Assembly (NCBI RefSeq): GCF_000934745.1
Contig: NZ_JYNO01000017.1
Coordinates: 16,263 to 80,262, forward strand
Direction of reading: 5' to 3'
DNA: 64,000 bases
Source of the DNA: Desulfonatronum thioautotrophicum
GTDB lineage: Bacteria > Desulfobacterota > Desulfovibrionia > Desulfovibrionales > Desulfonatronaceae
Below are positions 57,480 to 64,000 of this stretch, in pieces. The notes under the pieces are model-generated. The model searched no databases, had not been told where the DNA came from, and saw nothing but the letters and a program-made list of their open reading frames with translations. How positions within the stretch are numbered: position 1 is the first letter of the stretch; the number at the start of each line of letters is the position of its first letter. The position numbers were made by a program, and so were the translations under genes.

Positions 57480-59729
57480 TTACCGGGCCCTGGCTTTCCC
57501 CGCCACCCGCCTCAGGGTCCGGCGGACCGCGCCGTGCAAACCGCGATGCACCCTGGAGACGAGCTGCATCTGGTGTTGGAGGACCATCCGGATCTGTTCG
57601 CCCCGTTTGGGGCGGACGAAATTGAGCACCGCGCTCACGGCCGGAACCTCGGCCTGGACCAGGAAGTCGATGGACTGGCGCAGATCCCGAAACAGACTGA
57701 CATCCTCACGGCCCACCAGCAGGGTTGCGTCGGCATGCAGAGCGGCAAAGCCGGAAAACTCGTCCCCCAGGATCGGGGCCACGTCCAGCAGAATCATGTC
57801 GTAGTCCTGCCTGATCTCGTCCAGCAAGGTCAGAAATCTGGCCCGGTCCGGAAAGACCGGCACGGCCTTGCCCGCGGTGATCACGTCGATGCGACGCCGG
57901 GCCTCGTGCTGCACGGCGGCATTCCAGTCCTGCAGTTCCAGGACGGACAAAAGTTCCCAAATCCCCGGGGCTTCATTGAGCCCGCTCACCAACCTGGTCA
58001 TTCCAGGGCGCACCAGGTTGCACTCAAGCACCAGAACCCGTTGGCAGCCAAACCGCAGGATATGCGCCAGATTCAGGGTCAGAGAGGATACGCCGCACTC
58101 CGGATTCAGGCCGGACAACGCGAAAACCTTGGCCCCATGCTTTTCGCGCTCCAGTTCCAACCGCACGGCCAGGGACCGGATGGCCAGCACGCCGGGGGCC
58201 CCTGGCGCCTCCAGGCTGGCCTCGGCCACGTTGCCGGACTCGATATCCTCCAGCCCCATATGCCAGATGGGCCCCGGCCCCGGCCCGCCCAGACCCTTGG
58301 TCACCTCCGCGGGATCGCGCAGCCGGTTGTCCAGAAAGTCGAAGACGAAAATGAATCCGAACACCGAACCAAAGCTCAAGGCCAGGGCCATCATGCCCAG
58401 GGTTTTGGTGTTGGTCCGGGACGGCTGGGCCGGGGATACGGCCCACTTGTCGATGTCCAGGCGCACCGGGGCCTTGGCTTCCATCTCCGCGTCGTCAATG
58501 CGGTTGCTCAAGGCCGCCAGGCGGTTGCGCAGCTGCTCCATGGAAAAAAGGATCTCCGAAGCCTGGTAGATGGCCTCCGAGGTCTCCGCGGCTTCCAGGG
58601 TGGCTTCCGCGAGAAGCGCACCGAGGTTGTCGGCGTGGGCCTTGGCCGCCTCATAGGCGCTACGGGCCTTGAGCACGTCCAGATCCAGTTCGTATTCCAG
58701 TTTTTCCCGGATATTGCGGATGGTTTCCTCGTTGACCTGCAGCTTGTAGCCTTCCAGAAAGGCGTTCATGGCCCGCATCCGGTCCTCGACATAGATGCGG
58801 TCCGGATTCTCCGGAGTCAGCCCGTCGATGCTTGCCCGCAGGCTCTGGACCTGTTCGTAGGTCCACTGCTCAATGCGATTGATGCCGAAGTTGTCCGCGA
58901 CCCGCTCGTCGGCAAAAGGTTGCAGATCCAGTTTGCGGATGGCTTCCCGGTCGGCCAGGGCCTTTTCCAGCAGGAACCGCTTTTCGGAGTGTTGGGCCTC
59001 GGCTTCCCAGAACAGGCGCTGGATCATGTCCTGCTTGTAGATGTGCAGGGAGTAGGTTTCATGGAGAAAGGCCTTCTGGTCCATGCCCCGGGCCAGGGTC
59101 AGCAATTCCGTGCGTTCGTCATCCAACCGGACCAGGAGCTTCTCCCGCTCGTCCTTGAGATAGCTGAGCCGACGTTCGTACTGGCGTTCCTGCTCCGCCT
59201 GGATTTTCTCCACAAACACCACCATGATCTCGTTCAGTATCGGCCCCAGGCCTTCCGGCCGGTCCGCGGTGATGGTCAGGGAGATCAAATAGGTCCGAAA
59301 CACGTCCCGGACCCGGATCCGGCTCATCAGCCGGTAGACGTTGCGGTCAAGGGGGTGATCCGGATTGAGGAAGGCCGGAAAATCCTCGGGGTCAATCCGG
59401 GTTAGGGCCTCGGCCAGGACATCGTAGCTGTTGATCCGATTGACCAATGTCCGCATATAGTCGGCAATGCTGCCGGGAATGGCGTCCCGTTCCCGGCCGG
59501 TCAAGGTGGGCTCCTTGGCCGGATCCAGCAAGAGCATGGCGTCGGTTTCGTAGATCGGGCTGGCCCGCTGCAACAGAAACGGCAACAAAAAGAGACACAG
59601 CAGACCACCCAGCAGGAAAATCAACGGACCCCGGCGCAGGGCAAAGCCGACGATCTGGAAGGGCTTGCCCTTTTTCCCATCCAGGATGGTCCCGGGACGG
59701 GTGGCTGGCGTGGAGGGAGATTCAGACAT
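57480..59729 (-). CDS. Wzc-like polysaccharide co-polymerase with degenerate ATP site
   Basis: 749 residues: first membrane helix (about 28-52, 'PLIFLLGGLLCLFLLPFLLQ'), periplasmic Wzz region with long coiled coils (about 55-425), second helix (about 445-465), cytoplasmic BY-kinase-like domain (about 500-749). The Walker A place reads 'LSGLNPECGVSSL' (about 538-550) without the Lys of G-K-T/S; Walker A-prime reads 'VLVLECNLVRPGM' where Asp is expected; Walker B 'MILLDVAPIL' is near normal. There is no tyrosine cluster at the C terminus. It probably keeps its chain-length role but not tyrosine kinase activity. Element D3 lies 9 bases before the start codon. Confidence 0.88.
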   Translation of the reverse strand: MSESPSTPATRPGTILDGKKGKPFQIVGFALRRGPLIFLLGGLLCLFLLPFLLQRASPIYETDAMLLLDPAKEPTLTGRERDAIPGSIADYMRTLVNRINSYDVLAEALTRIDPEDFPAFLNPDHPLDRNVYRLMSRIRVRDVFRTYLISLTITADRPEGLGPILNEIMVVFVEKIQAEQERQYERRLSYLKDEREKLLVRLDDERTELLTLARGMDQKAFLHETYSLHIYKQDMIQRLFWEAEAQHSEKRFLLEKALADREAIRKLDLQPFADERVADNFGINRIEQWTYEQVQSLRASIDGLTPENPDRIYVEDRMRAMNAFLEGYKLQVNEETIRNIREKLEYELDLDVLKARSAYEAAKAHADNLGALLAEATLEAAETSEAIYQASEILFSMEQLRNRLAALSNRIDDAEMEAKAPVRLDIDKWAVSPAQPSRTNTKTLGMMALALSFGSVFGFIFVFDFLDNRLRDPAEVTKGLGGPGPGPIWHMGLEDIESGNVAEASLEAPGAPGVLAIRSLAVRLELEREKHGAKVFALSGLNPECGVSSLTLNLAHILRFGCQRVLVLECNLVRPGMTRLVSGLNEAPGIWELLSVLELQDWNAAVQHEARRRIDVITAGKAVPVFPDRARFLTLLDEIRQDYDMILLDVAPILGDEFSGFAALHADATLLVGREDVSLFRDLRQSIDFLVQAEVPAVSAVLNFVRPKRGEQIRMVLQHQMQLVSRVHRGLHGAVRRTLRRVAGKARAR

Positions 59730-59738
59730 GGAATTATT

Positions 59739-59917
59739 GTAATTGCTCAAAAAGGCCGGGCAAACCCTTAAATTACCTCTGCCCCTGGATTCCCGCCTGC
59801 GCGGGAATGACTGAAAAGGCACGTACACTCAAGCTCGTCATGCCCGCGAAGCCTGTCCTCGTGCAGACGGGGAGCGGGCATCCAGGTCATACTTGCCACA
59901 ATTTATTGAGAAGTTAC
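59739..59917. mobile_element. MITE-like element, family D copy 3
   Basis: 179 bp, ends GTAATTGCTCAAAAA and (other strand) GTAACTTCTCAATAA, flanked by GAATTATT (59731-59738) and GAATTATG (59918-59925). One internal hairpin carries a 22-bp extension ('CCTGTCCTCGTGCAGACGGG') absent from copy 2. It separates the Wzc-like start from the Wza stop. Confidence 0.8.
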
Positions 59918-59936
59918 GAATTATGCGTCCCAGCCG

Positions 59937-61085
59937 TCAGTGCGAGGTGTTCACGAAGCCTTCCTGGCCCCAGATCTTGATGCGCAGCTGCTGCATCAGC
60001 CCGAACCTCTCTGCTGTGTCCAGGGTGAAGTCAATGGCCCGCATGCTGGGCAGAAGCTGGGTCATGAAGTAGTTGAAGCGGCTGATGCCCCGCTCGCCGA
60101 CATACAGGATGTCCCCCTCGCGCAGAACATGGTTCTTGCGCAGATCGCCACGGGCGACAAAGGCGTTCAAATCGATCTGCACCACGACGCCGCCTTCCTG
60201 CTGCGTCCGAACCAGATAGATCTGCTCCGGATCGGCGTTGGCCGTGATCCCTCCGGCGTTCATCAGCGCGTCCAGGACGGTCATCTCGGAGCGCAGCAGC
60301 AACACGCCCGGAGTAAACACCTGGCCCATGACGTAGGCCACGGAGTCCTCGCTCTGGGGAATGTAGATCACGTCGCCGTTTTGCAGCCGGGCATTGAGGG
60401 CCATGTTCCCGCCTTCCAGCAGCTCCCGCAAATCGATCCAGACCACCATCTCGTTGCCGCGCACAATCATGCAGCGGCTGAGGAAGGACTTCTGGGTATC
60501 CGCCGGCAGCCCCCCGGCCAGGGCCAGGGCTTCCAGAACCGTGCCCGGGCCATGGAAATGCACCGCCCCGGGATTGGCCACGCGGCCCAGGACGTAGGCC
60601 TTGTTGTTGTTGAACTGCCGCATCACCAGGGTCACGTCCGGAAACTCGTAGTACACCTCCAGGGCCGAGCGCATCCGGTCAGTGGCCTCGGCCAGGCTCA
60701 TGCCCTCCACGGCCAGAAGCCCCACCCGAGGCAAGGCCACCTGCCCGTCCGGGGAAACGATGACCTCGCTCACGCTGATGTCCTCCCGGCCCCGGACAAA
60801 AAAGGAAAACCGGTCTCCCGGACCCAGGCGATAGGTCATGGAGACGTCCGCGGAGAAATCAGCCACCTGGTCCGCGGTGGCGTACTCCGCGGAGGTCTTG
60901 GCCGTGCCGGGCGTGAACAGAGTGTCCGGCACCTCCTGGTCCAGGCGGACATACTCCGCTTTCCCCATGTCCGCCTCCAAAACCTCGGCATGCTCGACAT
61001 CAGGGCCGTACACTCCGGGCTTGATTTTGGGATGGGCGCAGGCGGCAAGAAACAGGGTCATCAGAAGTGGGAAAATCAGTTGCAT
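59937..61085 (-). CDS. Wza-type polysaccharide export lipoprotein
   Basis: 382 residues. The ATG at 61085 gives a lipoprotein signal with 'LFLAACAHP' (lipobox LAAC). Poly_export domain: 'YRLGPGDRFSFFVRGREDIS' and 'VSPDGQVALPRVGLLAVEG', followed by two SLBB domains ('KAYVLGRVANPGAVHFHGPG', 'SVAYVMGQVFTPGVLLLRSE'). It forms the outer-membrane export channel working with the Wzc-like protein encoded next. The longer upstream frame is translated repeat sequence and is rejected. Confidence 0.94.
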   Translation of the reverse strand: MQLIFPLLMTLFLAACAHPKIKPGVYGPDVEHAEVLEADMGKAEYVRLDQEVPDTLFTPGTAKTSAEYATADQVADFSADVSMTYRLGPGDRFSFFVRGREDISVSEVIVSPDGQVALPRVGLLAVEGMSLAEATDRMRSALEVYYEFPDVTLVMRQFNNNKAYVLGRVANPGAVHFHGPGTVLEALALAGGLPADTQKSFLSRCMIVRGNEMVVWIDLRELLEGGNMALNARLQNGDVIYIPQSEDSVAYVMGQVFTPGVLLLRSEMTVLDALMNAGGITANADPEQIYLVRTQQEGGVVVQIDLNAFVARGDLRKNHVLREGDILYVGERGISRFNYFMTQLLPSMRAIDFTLDTAERFGLMQQLRIKIWGQEGFVNTSH

Positions 61086-61149
61086 GGTTTTCCTGCTCAC
61101 GGTTATCTCTTTGGTGAAAATTCCGTTTTTCGTCAGAACTGCTTCAGCA

Positions 61150-61440
61150 TGTACGTATTTTACAAGCCTGAAACTGCGAAAATGGTACACGATTGGTACG
61201 TTGCCGAAAATACTACTGTAATCCTGAAGGGATTCAATCGTAAAGCCGGTGGTTTTAACCACCGGGAAATAGCCTCCCCCAGTCATTGAGTCCTGAAGGG
61301 ACGTCATTATCTGTTGAATCGGCAGAGAAATGTCGTCCCTTCAGGACTCTGATTTGTTGTGTGGCACCATCCGGTGGTTGAAACCACCGGCTTTATGATA
61401 ACTCCCCTTCAGGGAGATAAAGCAAGATAACACGGGGCCT
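61150..61440. repeat. Element family B, copy 2 (ends degenerate)
   Basis: Shares with B1 the order TCCTGAAGGGATTCAATCG, GCCGGTGGTTTTAACCACCGG, GTCCTGAAGGGACG, its inverse, CCGGTGGTTGAAACCACCGG, and CCCCTTCAGGGAGAT. The TIRs seen in B1 are not recognisable here. It fills most of the 61086-61478 gap, upstream of Wza. Confidence 0.7.
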
Positions 61441-61478
61441 TACCTGGAAAACCTACTGAGTCGTAAATGCCGAAAGAA

Positions 61479-62414
61479 TTACCGCGACAGCCGTGCTGCC
61501 CTGCGCCGGCCCGCCGTCTCATCCAGCCGCCGGGTTGCCCGACTCTTGCCCAGAAAAAGACAGGCCCACTGATAGCGACGCAGGAATGCCCGAAATTCCA
61601 GGTCGTTGTAGCGCGGCTTGCGGTCCAGCAGGCTGCGCGCATAACCCCACCACATACCCAGACCGCCGACGATCAGGGGCGGGCGGGTCATCCGGTACAG
61701 GGCGCTGGCGGTCATGTAGGCCAGGCCGGTGCCCATGAAATACTGGCCGAAACCGTGACGCATCCGGCCGACCCAGATGCTTTGCTGGCTGGAGCCCATG
61801 GGGCGGAGATGAATGAACCGGGTTTCCGGGTCGTCCCGGCTGCACGCCTTCCAGCCCAGCATCCGGCAGCGATGGCAGTCGATTCCGTCCCACATCACCT
61901 CCCGCACGAATCCGCCGATCTCCTGGAAGCACTCCCGGCGGTAGAACTTGGTCATGCCCACGGACATCTCGTCCCCGCATTTCTCGCTGACCAGCTTGCC
62001 GCTTTGCGGATCAGTGAAATACGGCTTGCCGCTGCATGTTCCCAGCAGTGGATCCCGGTCCATCCAGGCCAGCAGTGTCTCAAAGTAGCGCGGCGGGATG
62101 TCCAGGTCGAGATCAAACTTGCAGACAAAGTCGAAGTCGTCCAGGTCGATGGTTTCCAGCCCGGCATAAAAGGCGTCAATCACTCCCGGCCCCACGGCCC
62201 GCTTGCCCCGGTCCTCCCGACGGACAATGCGCATCCAGTCCGCCTTGGCCGCATACTCGGCCAGAATGGCCGGGGTTGCATCCGAAGACCCGTCATCCAC
62301 CACGACCCACAAGGCCGGGGGCACGGTCTGGTTGAGGACGCTGTCCAGGCATTGCCGGGCGTACTCGGCCTCGTCCCGGCAGGGGGTGATCAGGACGTAC
62401 TTTGGTGAAGTCAT
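61479..62414 (-). CDS. Glycosyltransferase family 2
   Basis: 311 residues. GT-A motifs: 'VLITPCRDEAEYARQCLDSV', 'WVVVDDGSSDAT', 'DFVCKFDLDLDIP' (D-x-D metal site), and 'WDGIDCHRCRMLGWKA' (a Cys-rich variant of the acceptor/base region). One hydrophobic stretch near 235-255. Start at 62414 with GGAG upstream. Upstream is the broken hepT gene; downstream is Wza after element B2. Acceptor unknown. Confidence 0.92.
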   Translation of the reverse strand: MTSPKYVLITPCRDEAEYARQCLDSVLNQTVPPALWVVVDDGSSDATPAILAEYAAKADWMRIVRREDRGKRAVGPGVIDAFYAGLETIDLDDFDFVCKFDLDLDIPPRYFETLLAWMDRDPLLGTCSGKPYFTDPQSGKLVSEKCGDEMSVGMTKFYRRECFQEIGGFVREVMWDGIDCHRCRMLGWKACSRDDPETRFIHLRPMGSSQQSIWVGRMRHGFGQYFMGTGLAYMTASALYRMTRPPLIVGGLGMWWGYARSLLDRKPRYNDLEFRAFLRRYQWACLFLGKSRATRRLDETAGRRRAARLSR

Positions 62415-62449
62415 GGAAAACTCCGGGTAGGTAAGAGACAAATCAACGG

Positions 62450-62868
62450 CTATGGTTGAATGCGCAGGCCAACCTCCGCGCAAAACGTGACCAGGGATTT
62501 CCAGTGTTCCTCGGCGATGGAGCGGATCATGTCGATGTCCAGCCCCTGGTACTCGTGAACGGCCACATTGCGAAATCCGGTCATGGCCACCATGGCCAGG
62601 GCCGTCGGTTCCGTGATCAGCCCGGCCTTGCGCAGCAATTTGAAGGCATCGGCGCTGTTCTGGGGCATGCCCAGATGCTCCCTGGCGACCAGGTGCAGTG
62701 CCAGGTCGATGGCCGCCTGACAGGCCCGCTCAATATTCAACGTCAAGGCGTCGATATGGGTAAATTCGTGAGTTCCGGATCATAGGCATGCTCCTCGCGC
62801 AAACGAAGAATCGACCGTTCGATAATGGCCGCCTTGTTCAGACAAATGTCATCAGGCACGATAGGCAT
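62450..62868 (-). pseudogene. hepT: HepT-like RNase toxin, frameshifted
   Basis: Read as one gene it gives a normal HepT (HEPN/DUF86) of about 139 residues: 'CLNKAAIIERSILRLREEHA' at the start, then after a shift near 62762-62765 'TLNIERACQAAIDLALHLVA' and the active motif 'RNVAVHEY' (R-x4-H-x-Y). In the given sequence a missing T in an AATTTA run makes frame 1 stop after about 38 codons. The start overlaps the mntA stop by 17 bases, as in normal mntA-hepT operons. Either a real inactivating deletion or a sequencing error. Confidence 0.8.
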
Positions 62869-63268
62869 CCAGCACCTCTTGTCGCTCTTCATTGAACCGA
62901 CAGTACATCCCCAGCAGCGTACAGGCCTTGAGATCGGCCTGGAAGGGATCACGGGTAAAAATTCGCCGACCGGCAAGGATGGCTTCCTTGGCATAGATCA
63001 GATTTTTGGAGGACAGCTCGCCGATGTCCACCTCGATCCCCATTTCCAGGCCCAGCTCCGCGGCCAGGGCAATCCGGTCCAGGGACGACATTTCAGCGTC
63101 CGGCATGGTCATCAGGGCCAGATCCAGATCACTGTCCGGACGCATCCGACCGGAAACCGCGCTGCCCAGCAGGTACGCGGCCAGCACCCGCCCGTCCTGC
63201 TCCAGGCGGCGCTGGATGGCGAGCAACTTTTCCCGCGGGAGATTCTCCGAGTGGTTCTCAATCCACAT
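62852..63268 (-). CDS. mntA: MntA-like nucleotidyltransferase antitoxin
   Basis: 138 residues. Minimal nucleotidyltransferase with 'LLGSAVSGRMRPDSDLDLAL', the exact G-S-x10-D-x-D active motif, and a later Asp in 'GIEVDIGEL'. In type VII toxin-antitoxin systems MntA AMPylates a tyrosine of the HepT toxin to inactivate it. The hepT gene follows with a 17-base overlap but is frameshifted, so the antitoxin may now have no target. The pair is inserted between two glycosyltransferase genes. Confidence 0.9.
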   Translation of the reverse strand: MWIENHSENLPREKLLAIQRRLEQDGRVLAAYLLGSAVSGRMRPDSDLDLALMTMPDAEMSSLDRIALAAELGLEMGIEVDIGELSSKNLIYAKEAILAGRRIFTRDPFQADLKACTLLGMYCRFNEERQEVLDAYRA

Positions 63269-63289
63269 CTTCGGTCCCTCAAAAAAACA

Positions 63290-64000
63290 TTATCCGACCA
63301 GTTCCAGCGCGTTGCGCAACCGCCGGACATTCACATCCAGGGCGAACTCTTCCTGAATCCGCAACCGCCCCCGAGCCGCGATGGTCCCTCGCAAGTCCGG
63401 ATCGGCCAGCAGCTCTTCCAGACAGTTGGCCAAGGCCGGAACGTCATCCGGGGGGACAAGCAGGCCGTTTTCGCGGTGGTCAATCAGCTCCCGGATGGTA
63501 GGCAAATCGCCGCTGACCGCGCAGACGCCGCAGGCCATGGCCTCCATCAGGACCACGGGAATGCCGTCCTTGTCCCCGGAAGCGTCGGTGCGGCAGGGCA
63601 GGACGAAAATCGCGGCCTGGCGCAGCTGTTCCCGGACCTCGGAATTGGGCCGGGACCCGAGAAAGGTCACCACATCACCCAGGTCCAGGTCGGCGGCCAG
63701 CCTGTGCAGGGCCTCCCGCTCCGGGCCATCGCCCACGATGCGGCAGGACAGCGCAAGCCCCTGGCCGCGAACAGCCGCCAGAGCACGCAACAGCAGATCA
63801 AAGCCCTTCTTGGGTACAAGGCGGCCCACGGCCAGGATCAGCGGCGGTTCGGACGAAACTCCGAGAGCGGTATCAGTCGGCGGTGCGAACTCGGAGACGT
63901 CCACCCCGCAGCGGATCACCGGATAATCCTGCCGGTCCACGATGGCCTTGTAGAACTCCCGGTGCCAGCGGCTGATGCAGCTCACGAACGCGGCCCGCCG
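63290..64000 (-). CDS. Glycosyltransferase family 4, C-terminal part (cut by window edge)
   Basis: About 236 residues are visible; the reading frame continues past 64000. The donor half of GT4 is clear: 'PVIRCGVDVSEF', 'LILAVGRLVPKKGFDLLLRA', 'CRIVGDGPEREALHRL', 'VTFLGSRPNSEVREQLRQA', 'DKDGIPVVLMEAMACGVCAV' (E-x7-E region), 'HRENGLLVPPDDVPAL'. This pattern resembles colanic-acid-type GT4 enzymes. It lies 21 bp upstream of mntA. Confidence 0.92.
   Translation of the reverse strand, partial: RRAAFVSCISRWHREFYKAIVDRQDYPVIRCGVDVSEFAPPTDTALGVSSEPPLILAVGRLVPKKGFDLLLRALAAVRGQGLALSCRIVGDGPEREALHRLAADLDLGDVVTFLGSRPNSEVREQLRQAAIFVLPCRTDASGDKDGIPVVLMEAMACGVCAVSGDLPTIRELIDHRENGLLVPPDDVPALANCLEELLADPDLRGTIAARGRLRIQEEFALDVNVRRLRNALELVG

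Overview
The window is GC-rich, densely coded and almost entirely on the minus strand. No rRNA, tRNA, CRISPR array, prophage or intact insertion sequence was seen. The gene families (Rcp1-like receivers in many combinations, dCache and PAS kinases, Wzx/Wzy/Wza/Wzc polysaccharide genes, an Rpn nuclease) and the repeat types fit a free-living Desulfobacterota-type bacterium, probably Desulfovibrionales. That placement is inference from gene content; no phylogenetic marker is present.

Layout. 1-6040: exopolysaccharide genes (GT2, nucleotidyltransferase-like protein, initiating sugar transferase) in one minus-strand run with a REC kinase, a REC-PP2C-HATPase protein and a STAS protein, i.e. a partner-switching module. 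6295-8610: two plus-strand genes (PAS kinase, metallophosphoesterase). 8620-16632: a tightly packed run with a WecG-type glycosyltransferase fused to two STAS domains, an LPS-kinase-like protein, a Wzx flippase, a REC-PAS-PAS-GGDEF protein, two single receivers and a phytochrome-class kinase. 17394-50332: a long array of sensor kinases and response regulators. It includes two 'periplasmic binding protein + dCache kinase' pairs, two diguanylate cyclases in the window in total, an HD-GYP phosphodiesterase and a large PilZ protein, interrupted by an Rpn nuclease, a kinase remnant and an AAA-ATPase/nuclease gene between direct repeats. 50367-53648: a small operon with a heme-oxygenase-like protein, a REC-PAS protein lacking a kinase, and a LuxR regulator lacking its phospho-acceptor Asp. 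53891-64000: more polysaccharide genes (Wzy/ligase-like, GT4, Wzc-like with a damaged Walker A, Wza, GT2, GT4) plus a MntA/HepT toxin-antitoxin pair whose hepT is frameshifted.

How it may work together (inference): the polysaccharide genes are embedded in regulators using three logics, namely phosphorelay, STAS/PP2C/RsbW partner switching and cyclic-di-GMP. This suggests tightly conditional production of a surface polymer.

The intergenic spaces are as unusual as the genes. At least five dispersed non-coding element families are present. One (B) lies inside another (A) with 8-bp target-site duplications and matching terminal inverted repeats; another (D) has three copies, each with terminal inverted repeats and 7-8-bp flanking duplications; A carries a promoter-like end pointing into neighbouring genes. 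A tandem palindrome occurs upstream of two separate regulator genes and is a candidate shared operator.
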